64,000 bases of DNA from an uncultured Acidobacteriaceae bacterium (lineage in GTDB: Bacteria > Acidobacteriota > Terriglobia > Terriglobales > Acidobacteriaceae), in assembly GCA_903904755.1 (NCBI GenBank), contig CAIVDV010000040.1, positions 122,528 to 186,527 on the forward strand, given 5' to 3'. Position numbers and translations under genes: made by a program. A model generated the notes under the pieces. It did no database searches, was not told the origin of the DNA, and worked only from the letters and a program-made list of their open reading frames with translations. Numbering within the stretch: position 1 is the stretch's first letter; the number at the start of each line of letters is the position of its first letter. This document shows, one piece after another, positions 27,029 to 36,200 of the stretch.

Positions 27029-27628
27029 ATGGTCCGCATCTTCCTCGGATTCGTCCTCGGTCTCCTCATTCTCCCCATCGTGGCCTTTGTCTACATCCAC
27101 CACGGCCACCCGCCCGTCGCCGTCGCTGACCAGCCCTTCCCCATGGAGCGCCAAATCGCGCACGCGGTCCTCAACCAGCGCATTGACGCCGAGGCCCCCG
27201 CCAAGGCCCTCGCCGAAGCCAATGAGGCCACCTTCATCGCCGGCGCGCACATCTACCGCGAGCAGTGCGCCTTCTGCCACGGCCTCAGCGGACAGCCCTC
27301 CAACGTCGGCAAAAACATCTTCCCGGACGCTCCTCCCCTCTGGGAAAAGCACCACCATGGCGATGTCGTCGGCGTCAGCGATGACCCCCCGGGAGAAACC
27401 TACTGGAAAGTCGCCAACGGCATCCGCCTCACCGGCATGCCCGCCTACAAGTCCTTCCTGACGGAAACCCAGATGTGGCAGGTCACCATCCTCCTCGCCA
27501 ATGCCGACAAGCCTCTGCCCCCCGCGGCCCTGGCCATCCTCAAGGAACCCCTGTCGCTCGACATTCCGACTGCCGCCATCCCAACCGCTCCCTCGGCTGT
27601 GAAGCCGGCCAAGCCCGCGGCCAAATAG
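27029..27628 (+). CDS. Membrane-anchored c-type cytochrome
   Basis: N-terminal TM; heme motif 'CAFCHGLSG'; 'LTGMPAY'. Confidence 0.9.
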   Translation: MVRIFLGFVLGLLILPIVAFVYIHHGHPPVAVADQPFPMERQIAHAVLNQRIDAEAPAKALAEANEATFIAGAHIYREQCAFCHGLSGQPSNVGKNIFPDAPPLWEKHHHGDVVGVSDDPPGETYWKVANGIRLTGMPAYKSFLTETQMWQVTILLANADKPLPPAALAILKEPLSLDIPTAAIPTAPSAVKPAKPAAK

Positions 27629-27728
27629 TCCCCGCACCAACCCTGCTCCACTTTCCCCGCCTGGCCAGACTGCCCTTCCGGTAATCTGGTCAGGCATTTA
27701 CTTTTTCCCTACAAGCGAGCCACTCATC

Positions 27729-28226
27729 ATGCGCCTTCTTCCCCGCCTCACCCTTGCCGCCATCCTCTGCCTCCCCACCCTCGCCCTCCACGCCCAGGCT
27801 CCCGCAGCCACTCCTACCCTCTCCGGCGACCCGGCCCACCCCGACGCCACCCAGGGATGGGTCTCCACCCAGCTCTTCTTCGGCCTCGGCCTCTACCAGC
27901 CCGCCAACACCCAGCCCCCTCCCGCCCCCGCCCCCGCCACCAAACCAGCCCGCAAAGGCGTCACCGAAGTCCAGTGGCTCAGCTTCCTCGACCACGAGGT
28001 CACCCCCCGCTTCCCCTACGGCCTCAGCGTACAGGACATCTACGGCCAGTGGCAGGGCAAGCAGCAGGGCCAGCCCGTCCGCCTCCGCTCCAAGGTCCTC
28101 ATCATCGTCTACGCCAACACCCCGGAAAATCAGGCCGCCATCGAAGCCATCCGCACCGCCTGGAAGCGCATCACCGGCGACCAGTCCGTTCTCAAAGTCA
28201 CCACCCCGGCCGACGTCTCCTTCTAG
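27729..28226 (+). CDS. DUF3574-like secreted protein
   Basis: Signal peptide; 'STQLFFGLGLYQP', 'VTEVQWLSFLDHEVTPRFPYGLSVQDIYGQW', 'SKVLIIVYA'. Confidence 0.75.
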   Translation: MRLLPRLTLAAILCLPTLALHAQAPAATPTLSGDPAHPDATQGWVSTQLFFGLGLYQPANTQPPPAPAPATKPARKGVTEVQWLSFLDHEVTPRFPYGLSVQDIYGQWQGKQQGQPVRLRSKVLIIVYANTPENQAAIEAIRTAWKRITGDQSVLKVTTPADVSF

Positions 28227-28282
28227 CCGCCCCCCGCCCGTGCCATACTGAATCCATCCCATCTCCGCACAAGGACCACCCA

Positions 28283-28411
28283 ATGAGCATCCTCTCCGGC
28301 GTAAAAAAGGTCTTCAAAATCTTCCTCATGAGCCTCGGCGCCTCCAGCTACGACAAAAAACCCGCGCCCCCCAAGTCCGCACCCGCCAAACCCCAGCCTC
28401 CCGCCAAATAA
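28283..28411 (+). CDS. Small ORF, 42 aa: MSILSGVKKVFKIFLMSLGASSYDKKPAPPKSAPAKPQPPAK
   Basis: ATG preceded by caaggacc; amphipathic/hydrophobic N-terminus with Pro-Lys-Ala tail. Confidence 0.4.
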   Translation: MSILSGVKKVFKIFLMSLGASSYDKKPAPPKSAPAKPQPPAK

Positions 28412-28484
28412 CTTTTCACCCCCGCCAAACTCCATCCCGCCCCCAGCTCTCCCTCTTGAGCCGCTGACCCGCTAAAATAGATCC

Positions 28485-29531
28485 ATGCCGATCTCCCGCC
28501 AGCAGGCCCTCGACTACTTCCACTCCGACGACCTCATCGGCCTTGGCATGGATGCCGACGCCGTCCGTCGCCGCCTCCATCCCGAGGGCGTGGTCACCTA
28601 CATCATCGATCGCAACATCAACTACACCAACTTCTGCACAGAGTACTGCACCTTCTGCGCCTTCTACCGCCCCCTCAAGGGACCCCAGGCCAAAGAGGGC
28701 TACATCCTCGACCGCGAAACCATCTACGAGAAAATCGCCGAAACCCGGGACCTCGGCGGCACCGGCGTGCTCATGCAGGGCGGCATCCATCCCGACCTCA
28801 AAATCGACTGGTTTGAGAGCCTCTTCACCGGCATCAAGCAGCGCTTCCCCAACATCTGGCTCCACTGCCTCTCCGCCTCTGAAATCCTCGCCATCGCCGA
28901 GTACTCTGAAATCTCCCTGCGCGAAACCATCGCCCGCCTCCGCGACGCCGGCCTCGACTCCATCCCCGGCGGCGGCGCTGAAATCCTCGACGACGACGTC
29001 CGCAAGCGCATCGCCCGCCTCAAGTGCCGCACCCAGGACTGGCTCGACGTCCACCGCACCGCTCACGAACTCGGCATGAGAACCACCGCCACCATGATGT
29101 TCGGCGTCGGCGAAACCTTTGATCAGCGCATCAACCACTTCGAAGTCGTCCGCCAACTCCAGGAAGAAACCGGCGGCTTCACCGCCTTCATCCCCTGGAG
29201 CTTCCAGCCCCACAACACCGCCCTCGGCGGCCGCGGCTGGGACGAAGCCACCTCCGTCGAGTACCTCAAGACCCTCGCCATCAGCCGCCTCTACCTCGAC
29301 AACATCGAAAACGTGCAGGCCAGCTGGGTCACACAGGGCCTCAAAGTCCTCGAAGTCGCCCTCAACTTCGGCGGCAACGACGTCGGCTCCGTCATGCTCG
29401 AAGAGAACGTCGTCAAAGCCGCTGGCACTTCCAACTGCACCACCGAAGAGGAACTACGCCGCATCATCCGCGATGCCGGCTTCAAACCCGTCCAGCGCGA
29501 CACCCTCTACCGCACCATGTTCCTCAACTAA
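28485..29531 (+). CDS. mqnC: Cyclic dehypoxanthinyl futalosine synthase (radical SAM)
   Basis: 'NINYTNFCTEYCTFCAFYR', 'LMQGGIHPDLKIDW', 'SIPGGGAEIL', 'WSFQPHNTALGG'. Confidence 0.95.
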   Translation: MPISRQQALDYFHSDDLIGLGMDADAVRRRLHPEGVVTYIIDRNINYTNFCTEYCTFCAFYRPLKGPQAKEGYILDRETIYEKIAETRDLGGTGVLMQGGIHPDLKIDWFESLFTGIKQRFPNIWLHCLSASEILAIAEYSEISLRETIARLRDAGLDSIPGGGAEILDDDVRKRIARLKCRTQDWLDVHRTAHELGMRTTATMMFGVGETFDQRINHFEVVRQLQEETGGFTAFIPWSFQPHNTALGGRGWDEATSVEYLKTLAISRLYLDNIENVQASWVTQGLKVLEVALNFGGNDVGSVMLEENVVKAAGTSNCTTEEELRRIIRDAGFKPVQRDTLYRTMFLN

Positions 29532-29560
29532 TTCCGGCCCCCCTTCAAATTCCCACAAAC

Positions 29561-29596
29561 CTCCGGGTGCCCCAGGTCTCGCTTCTGAGACCGGGG
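29561..29596. repeat. Dispersed palindrome: CTCCGGGTGCCCCAGGTCTC-gcttc-TGAGACCGGGG
   Basis: Same flank as 5951-5986 with changed stem base pair. Confidence 0.8.
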
Positions 29597-29640
29597 ACGG
29601 ACCACTTCCTCGACCTGACTTCTCCGACATCAACCAAACT

Positions 29641-29695
29641 CCGGGTTCCCCATCCCTTCCAAAGCCCCACCTTGGAATGTGTGGGAGGCACAACT
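29641..29695. repeat. Second palindromic family copy: CCCCATCCCTTCCAA-agccccac-CTTGGAATGTGTGGG
   Basis: Aligns by eye with 14671-14722. Confidence 0.7.
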
Positions 29696-29723
29696 CACGC
29701 GTCCTCACCGCCCCAACTCCCCA

Positions 29724-29738
29724 TCGAGCGCAGCTCGA
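29724..29738. repeat. Mini-hairpin TCGAGC-gca-GCTCGA
   Basis: Read directly. Confidence 0.7.
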
Positions 29739-29854
29739 CCTCCCGGTACCTTTAAAAAGGAATCTGCGAAGGTTAACTCACCCGATTCCGTCGCAGCTTG
29801 AGTGAAATGCAAATAGGCAAGACCGCCCGGCTCCGGCTTATTCCTGGGACCGAG

Positions 29855-29860
29855 TATAAT
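29855..29860 (+). promoter_or_regulatory. Consensus -10 hexamer TATAAT upstream of orphan ORF
   Basis: gagTATAATgcc, unusual match in a GC-rich background; -35 not evident. Confidence 0.4.
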
Positions 29861-29889
29861 GCCTCTTAAATTGCAAGCTGTACAGATCT

Positions 29890-31410
29890 TTGTTCCAGCA
29901 AGGATTCACCGTGCAGGCCTACTGCCTCCCGCTTCACAAGGTCGTTCTTCAAAACCTCTATAGTACAAAGTGCGGCTGGTCGAAATCGCTCTGTCACGGT
30001 TACTCGATCGCTCAGGCCCGATCCGATGTGTTTTTCTCCCTGCTCTTCGGCGGTCAGATTTGTGCCTCAGCCGGGGCTTTCTTCGATTCCCCGATCGCCC
30101 TGCGTGTCATCGGAGAGCTATCTTCCCACCCCCTTTTTCTTAACTCCTGCCGTTTGTATGGTTGGCGTCCACTGGCCCTTAACACTGACATGCTGGTGAA
30201 CAACAGCACCGATCCCAATCCGATCGATTACATCGTCAGCCGATGGCGTAATCCGAAGACTACATTTGGATTCTTTCGAGATGGAGAGCCCGGTTTCGAA
30301 GATTTGGAGGCTACACGCCCAATAAAACTCTTGGCCTGCATGAGCTTGGAGAAAGGGCATTTCGAGAACCTTGAGCATCAGTTCGAAACGCTCTATAAGG
30401 ACCACCATACTGACCTCTTCGACCCAGATTGGGAGCGGCATCAGGCCGAAGGGTTCGCCTCCCCTCGGCCTGCCACGACGCCAGCAATACTCACCCCCGA
30501 TACATGGATCTGGCTGAAGGCGATCCTTGGTTATATCCATGAATTCCAGATGATGAAGCACCGCAATAGTGCGGAGCACCCTGAGGTTTTGGATTCCTTC
30601 AGGCCAATGCAAGCCATTATCGAGCGCACGGCCACCATGTGGAAAGATACGCCAAACTATAAAAAAGAAGAGCTAGAGGGACTCAATCGGGAGTTCCTCG
30701 GGCGCATTGGCAATCCAGTCGCGATGAACCCGATTCACAACGAAGCACCTTCACACTACGGGCATTACTATCCGCTGATCGCTTACTGGATGGAAACCGA
30801 GTGGCACCAGGTGCGCCAACGCACCTATGGTGCCAAAACCTGCATCCTTTCCTCTGACTGGATGATTCGAGAAGTGCAGGATTTCGATGAGCTTTCCAAG
30901 GCAACCTATCTTCGCGATGAGCGCGTCGATGATTCGCTGCGAATGGCTCAAGAGCAGTTTGGAGAAATAAGCTGGGATCTCTTGTTTGAGGTGGTGAGCA
31001 ATCCACGCTGGCGTTCACTCGTGCAATCAATGCACGACCCCACCGCGACCACCAAACAGGAAGCCATTGGAGAAGAAATTCTCGGTCTCCTGGCTGCATC
31101 GTTTGGTCAATTCCACATCACAAATGAAAAGGGGTTTGTCCATTGCGCGGTGAAAAAGACTGCATTGGCTTCAAGTTTGCTCGCCTACACCGGATTGGCG
31201 TCTGACTTCTGCGGCTCACTGCACGGAGCACTGGGCCTGCCACAAAGCATGGCGCCCCTCTCTTCAGGTGGCATCTCGCATGCTTTCCTGGCTGCGGCAC
31301 CCTTGCTTGGAGCCTTTGGGCACCTGCTGAAAGGGACAAAGCACATCTATGTCCCTTTCAAAGAGCGGCAGTTGCGGCGGGTGATCGTGCCTGATATTTA
31401 TGGTGCCTGA
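29890..31410 (+). CDS. Orphan 506-aa protein in a low-GC segment, no recognised domain (TTG start as tracked; GTG 29911 alternative)
   Basis: Long intact ORF with codon usage and base composition unlike neighbours. Confidence 0.8.
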   Translation: MFQQGFTVQAYCLPLHKVVLQNLYSTKCGWSKSLCHGYSIAQARSDVFFSLLFGGQICASAGAFFDSPIALRVIGELSSHPLFLNSCRLYGWRPLALNTDMLVNNSTDPNPIDYIVSRWRNPKTTFGFFRDGEPGFEDLEATRPIKLLACMSLEKGHFENLEHQFETLYKDHHTDLFDPDWERHQAEGFASPRPATTPAILTPDTWIWLKAILGYIHEFQMMKHRNSAEHPEVLDSFRPMQAIIERTATMWKDTPNYKKEELEGLNREFLGRIGNPVAMNPIHNEAPSHYGHYYPLIAYWMETEWHQVRQRTYGAKTCILSSDWMIREVQDFDELSKATYLRDERVDDSLRMAQEQFGEISWDLLFEVVSNPRWRSLVQSMHDPTATTKQEAIGEEILGLLAASFGQFHITNEKGFVHCAVKKTALASSLLAYTGLASDFCGSLHGALGLPQSMAPLSSGGISHAFLAAAPLLGAFGHLLKGTKHIYVPFKERQLRRVIVPDIYGA

Positions 31411-31472
31411 CACACGTAGCACATGCTCCGCGCGCCCAGAGATTCCCCACCCTCATCCCATCAATCCCCACA

Positions 31473-31483
31473 GAGCGCAGCTC
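31473..31483. repeat. Mini-hairpin core GAGC-gca-GCTC
   Basis: Same core as 3129 and 29724. Confidence 0.55.
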
Positions 31484-31488
31484 ACCCC

Positions 31489-34137
31489 CTACTCCCACCC
31501 CCCCGACGCCACAAACCCCGCCCAATACCACGGCTGCGTACTCTGCCCCGCCGCACGCCGCTCCGCCAGCACCACCCTTGCCGCCAGCCACGCTGCCTCC
31601 GCCGCGCTTCGGTGCAGTTGCAGATGCTCCCGGTACAGCGCCCGCACATACTTCCGCGTCGCCTCATCCTCCACCGGCCACAGCGCCATCACAATCGACC
31701 GCGCCCCGGCAATGCGAAACGCCCGCTGCAGCCCCAGAACGCCTTCGTTGTCGCTCAACTCCCCGTTCCCCGTATTGCATCCCGAAAGCACCGCCCACTC
31801 CACCCCATGCAGATTCAGAGACGCAATCTGCTGCGCCGTCAGAATCGCGTCCTTCCGCCCGCTGTTCGCGCCCGCAAACACCAGCCCCGAATTCAGCAGC
31901 GGATTCCCGTTCCCGCAACTCTTGTTCAGCAGAAACGTATGCGTGGCAACGTGCAGCACCCGCGCATGCTCCGTCGCCCGCACAAATGCCTCAGCCGTCG
32001 CCGCCTGCCCCGTCAACACCGCCACCGCCTCACTCCCCTCCCAACGCTTCCACTCCGACGACAAATCCGTTGCCTCCTGCGCCGCCCCCGGCAGCAGCGG
32101 AAAGCGAACATTTTTCAAATCCTCACACGTCGCCGCCCCGCCCCGCAGTGTTGAGCCGGCCGCAGCAATCTCCTTGTCATCAAATGCCGGCCCACCCAAC
32201 ACCATCAGCCCGGCCTTCTTGGCAGCCGGCGCACTCGGCAACAAATCCCGCTCGCTTGAAAGCACATGCACCACCGGCCCCTTCTCCACCAGATAGCCGT
32301 CCCCCTCCGGCAAACTCGCAAACGGAACCAGATTCAGCAGCCTGTCCGGCACCACCATCACGATTCGCGCGCCCTTCCGCGCCTCAGCCAATGGATCCCA
32401 AATCGCCTTCCGCAGCTGCAGGCCCGCCTCCCGGTATGCCCGCTCATTCTGTGTCGAGCCCAGCCCCCCACTACTGGATTCCCGGTCTACACTCTTCCGC
32501 ATCGCCAGAACCAGTTCATCCACCGGCTTCAACGGCCCCAGATCAACCACCTGCACTTTCTCCCCGTCGCGGCGCATCACAAATGCTATGTAGCTGGTAG
32601 TAAACGTCCGCGCCGGGTCCACCTTGTCCACCACCGTTTTCGCATACGCCAAGTACGAAACCAGCACAGCTCCCGGCGGCAAACTGGCGCGCAACTCCTT
32701 CACCGTTGCCGCGTCCTGTCGCTCATCGGCCCGCACCGCCGCACTGTGCTCGGCCAGTTGCCGCTCAATCTTCTCCATCTGCGCATTCGCCGTCGCCAGC
32801 ACCTTGCTCTTGTCCTTCGTACCGGGTTTTATCCCGTCTGCTTCCAGAACCTGATTCCGCGCATGGTTCAGCGCCTCCAGCAGCCGCCCCACCTCCGGGT
32901 CGTGCGAAGCGTTCAGGTTTCGCTGCCGCCGCGCCATCTCATCGGCCACCAGCGCCCGCGACCGAATCACCTCATGGTACGTTTCGTCGACGGCCATCTC
33001 CGGATGCTTTGCCAGCACCGAAAGTGCAACGTTCAGCCCCATCGGCCGCCGCTTGAAATACTCCAAAGCCTGCCGCTCCGGCAATATACGAGCCTGTAAA
33101 ACAACCTTCTCGCGCCCCAGCCGCGAAGCCGTAAGCCCTTCCGCAACCGCACGCTGCAACTCGCCACCCGAAGCCAGCGAACGCGCATACCCAAAGTGGT
33201 CCCACGCCAGTGAATCCGAATTCAGCAGTGGATTCGCCAGGGCTAGCCGATAGTCATTCCATGCTGACTCAAACTCGCCCGTACGCGTATACAACTCCGC
33301 CAAGTTCGCTTGAATATTGGCCAGCAGCGAACTCTCCGGCCCATTGGCCCGCGTAATCAGCTCAACTGCGTTGTTGTAGTGCTCAATGGCCTTGGGCAAA
33401 TCCTGCGCCCACATATACTGCGTCGCAGTATCACTTTCCACAGTGCCAAGCAGAACATCGTCAACCTTCGCACTGCGGGCAATCTCCAGCGCCTCCTGTT
33501 GATCCGCGAGCGCACCCGTCTGGTCATGGACAAGGTACTTCAGCTGGGCCCGGTCGCTCAGCGATTCAATCACCAGCCCTTCGTTACCGGCCCTGCTCTT
33601 TTTGCCTGCATCCACCGCTTTCGTGGAGACCCTCAAGCCCACGGCATAATCGCCCAGAGACCGGCAAAGCTGCGCCAGCGTGTTCACCGCATACAGATAC
33701 GTCCCCGAATCAGGAAAACGCTTCTCGGCCGCTTCCATTGCCTGCTCTGCAAGTGGTCGCCCCTCTGCGGCCCGGTCCAACCTATCCAGAACCCGCGCAG
33801 CGTCCGTCAACGCTTCCAGCCACAATTCGCTTTCTTTCCCGGCTACCGCCTCGGAAACTGCCATCTCCCGGTGCGCGCTGTCCAGCGTCTCGGCGGTCGC
33901 CTCTTCCTCATCCACCTCAGCCTGAATCATCGCATGCAGCGCTCGAGCCACCTCCGCCGAGTTACCAGGATGCGCAACTTCCGCCGCTTTCACCGCCGCC
34001 GCTGCAACAACCGTCTTGCTGGCCGACGCTGCCCCCGGCTGCTGCGCCTCCGCCGGTCGCCCACCGGCAATCATCGCCGTCACTGCAACCAGCGCCAATC
34101 CAAATACCTGGACCTGTATTCTTGCTCGTATGCTCAT
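31489..34137 (-). CDS. Exported TPR-CHAT domain protein
   Basis: Signal peptide 'VFGLALVAVTAMIAGGRPAEAQ', helical TPR-like region, CHAT motifs 'LHVATHTF' (His) and 'VLSGCNTGNG' (Cys), 'WPVEDEAT'. Confidence 0.92.
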   Translation of the reverse strand: MSIRARIQVQVFGLALVAVTAMIAGGRPAEAQQPGAASASKTVVAAAAVKAAEVAHPGNSAEVARALHAMIQAEVDEEEATAETLDSAHREMAVSEAVAGKESELWLEALTDAARVLDRLDRAAEGRPLAEQAMEAAEKRFPDSGTYLYAVNTLAQLCRSLGDYAVGLRVSTKAVDAGKKSRAGNEGLVIESLSDRAQLKYLVHDQTGALADQQEALEIARSAKVDDVLLGTVESDTATQYMWAQDLPKAIEHYNNAVELITRANGPESSLLANIQANLAELYTRTGEFESAWNDYRLALANPLLNSDSLAWDHFGYARSLASGGELQRAVAEGLTASRLGREKVVLQARILPERQALEYFKRRPMGLNVALSVLAKHPEMAVDETYHEVIRSRALVADEMARRQRNLNASHDPEVGRLLEALNHARNQVLEADGIKPGTKDKSKVLATANAQMEKIERQLAEHSAAVRADERQDAATVKELRASLPPGAVLVSYLAYAKTVVDKVDPARTFTTSYIAFVMRRDGEKVQVVDLGPLKPVDELVLAMRKSVDRESSSGGLGSTQNERAYREAGLQLRKAIWDPLAEARKGARIVMVVPDRLLNLVPFASLPEGDGYLVEKGPVVHVLSSERDLLPSAPAAKKAGLMVLGGPAFDDKEIAAAGSTLRGGAATCEDLKNVRFPLLPGAAQEATDLSSEWKRWEGSEAVAVLTGQAATAEAFVRATEHARVLHVATHTFLLNKSCGNGNPLLNSGLVFAGANSGRKDAILTAQQIASLNLHGVEWAVLSGCNTGNGELSDNEGVLGLQRAFRIAGARSIVMALWPVEDEATRKYVRALYREHLQLHRSAAEAAWLAARVVLAERRAAGQSTQPWYWAGFVASGGWE

Positions 34138-34276
34138 GCTCTAAGTCACGCCTTCACTCACAGGAGTCTGACAGAAGAAACTCCCCCAAGGCAATGGTCA
34201 CTGGGAACTCATCCTCTTTCGGGCAAGTGGCTCCTCGCAAGCTGGCAACTATCCCCAGCCAGCCCCGCCGGACCCC

Positions 34277-36100
34277 CTACTCTCCCTCCCCTGCCTTCCC
34301 CTCCTGCTGCAAGTCAATCGCCCGCTGATACAGCCGGTTCCGCACCCCAAACCGCTCTGAAGCCCGGGTCACATACCGCACATGCACCTCAATCCCAGCC
34401 CCCGCTGGCCGCAGATTCACGGTCGGCGCAGCGCTGAACAGGCTCAATCCGTCATCCCGCGAACCCCGCTTCCACTCCTGCTCCGCCACCTGCGTACTCT
34501 CCGCCGTCTCCTCCTCCACCGCCTCCCGTATCCGCTCCACCACCTCATGCATCTTCTCCGACGAGGGAATCGTCACCCGTACCTCATCCCACATCCACTG
34601 CCCTTCCGTAGAGAAGTTGAAGTATTGCCCACGAATGGCAAAGTTGTTCAGGAACGTAATCCGCCGCCCCGTCGGGTGCCCCTTCTCGGCCAGCGCCCCA
34701 GTCTCCAGCAGCGTCGTGCTCATCAGCCCGATATCGGTTACCTCGCCACCCACCCCGTTGATCTCCACCCAGTCGCCCACCCGAATTCCATTCCGCCCCA
34801 TCAGCACAAACCACCCAAAAAACGCCAGAATAAAGTCCTGCAGCGCAATCGTCAGCCCCGCCGTGGACAACCCCAGCACCGTGCTCATCTGCCTCGGCCA
34901 CCCAAACACCACCAGCAATATCAGCAGCCCGCCCACCAGTTGTATCGCCAGCCGAAGCACGGAGTGCAGCGTCCGCATCTGCCGCCTGTCCAGACCCGGC
35001 CTCCCCATCACATGCCGTACCAGCCCGTCGCACAGTACCACGCAAATCAGCAGAAACGCAATCACGCCTACCGACCGCAGCATCAGGTGTAGCAAAATCC
35101 GCCGCTGCAGCACCAGTTGCGCCCCCCACTTCCCATACTCCGCCGCCAGCTTCTCCTCGGTCTCTATCCGGTCGTTCAAAATGCTCTGCAGTTGCCGCTC
35201 CAGCCCGCGCGCCTTCAAATTCGCCAGCTTCGATTGCCCACCCTCACCAGCCGCCGCCGCGCCCGCCTTCTGCCCCACCTCGCTCTGCTTTGCTTTCAGC
35301 TCCGCAATATCCGCCTCTGCCTGCTGCTGCGCTTGCCGAATCAGCCCAGACCGCTCCATCAGACCCTGCCACGCCTGAACCCTGCTCGCCAGCGTCCCTT
35401 TCTGCTTGGCAGACTCCACCGCCACTTCGCCCGCCCCATGCAGGCCGCTGTCATACTTGCTCATCAGCGCCTCGTGCGCCGCCAACTCCCCCTGGATCTG
35501 CGAAGCGTTGTCGCCCGACACCCGGTCCAGTTCCTCCCGCGCATCTGTCAACTGGTCGCTGTCCAGCCCCAATTGCGCCTTCGCAACCTCCAGATCATCG
35601 CCGCCCTCCGCCGCCTTCGCCGTCCCTGCCTTCGGAGTCAACCGGTCCAACTCTGCCTGGTCTTCCTTCACCAGCTCCGCCAGTTGGTCCACCCGCTGCG
35701 ACAGCGCAATCGCAGGCCCCGTCAAATTCACCTGCTGCACCTGTGCAGCCGCCTGCCGCAGCGCAAACGCAAACGCCTGGTCCACCTCGTGGTCCGCCAG
35801 CCGCTCCGCCTCGCGGGCATGCTCCTTCTCTTCCACCGTCACAGCCAGCCCAGCCAGCGCCTCCGCCGTCTGCCACGGACGCAGATCCACCAGCGTCTTC
35901 TGCGCCCCCGACAAACTCTGCCCACTTGCCCGGGCCCGAAGAAACGGCAAATTCGCCATTGCATCCCGCGTCGTCCACGTCAATGCCAGGCACGCCCCCA
36001 GCACCCCCACCAGTACCGCCAGCAGAATCACACTTGCCGGGCTGAACAGGCGTTTCTTCGCCACTGCATCGGAAATCGGGGGAGAGGGAATCTTTGCCAT
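34277..36100 (-). CDS. MscS-family mechanosensitive ion channel with long N-terminal coiled coil
   Basis: 'LGLSTAGLTIALQDFILAFFGWFVLMGRNGIRVGDWVEINGVGGEVTDIGLMSTTLLE'. Confidence 0.93.
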   Translation of the reverse strand: MAKIPSPPISDAVAKKRLFSPASVILLAVLVGVLGACLALTWTTRDAMANLPFLRARASGQSLSGAQKTLVDLRPWQTAEALAGLAVTVEEKEHAREAERLADHEVDQAFAFALRQAAAQVQQVNLTGPAIALSQRVDQLAELVKEDQAELDRLTPKAGTAKAAEGGDDLEVAKAQLGLDSDQLTDAREELDRVSGDNASQIQGELAAHEALMSKYDSGLHGAGEVAVESAKQKGTLASRVQAWQGLMERSGLIRQAQQQAEADIAELKAKQSEVGQKAGAAAAGEGGQSKLANLKARGLERQLQSILNDRIETEEKLAAEYGKWGAQLVLQRRILLHLMLRSVGVIAFLLICVVLCDGLVRHVMGRPGLDRRQMRTLHSVLRLAIQLVGGLLILLVVFGWPRQMSTVLGLSTAGLTIALQDFILAFFGWFVLMGRNGIRVGDWVEINGVGGEVTDIGLMSTTLLETGALAEKGHPTGRRITFLNNFAIRGQYFNFSTEGQWMWDEVRVTIPSSEKMHEVVERIREAVEEETAESTQVAEQEWKRGSRDDGLSLFSAAPTVNLRPAGAGIEVHVRYVTRASERFGVRNRLYQRAIDLQQEGKAGEGE

Positions 36101-36200
36101 GCCTCCATCCTCGCAGGTCTGCCGCGTTCCTTCGGTTCAAATAAGGTCAATCCCGGCCTCTGTCACCAGCCCACAGATTCCCAGCGACAACGGAATCCCC

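Noticed and set aside
31489-34137. Calling the CHAT protein a CRISPR type III-E (Craspase) component
   Set aside because: It has a signal peptide and no CRISPR/Cas context; TPR-CHAT alone is not diagnostic.
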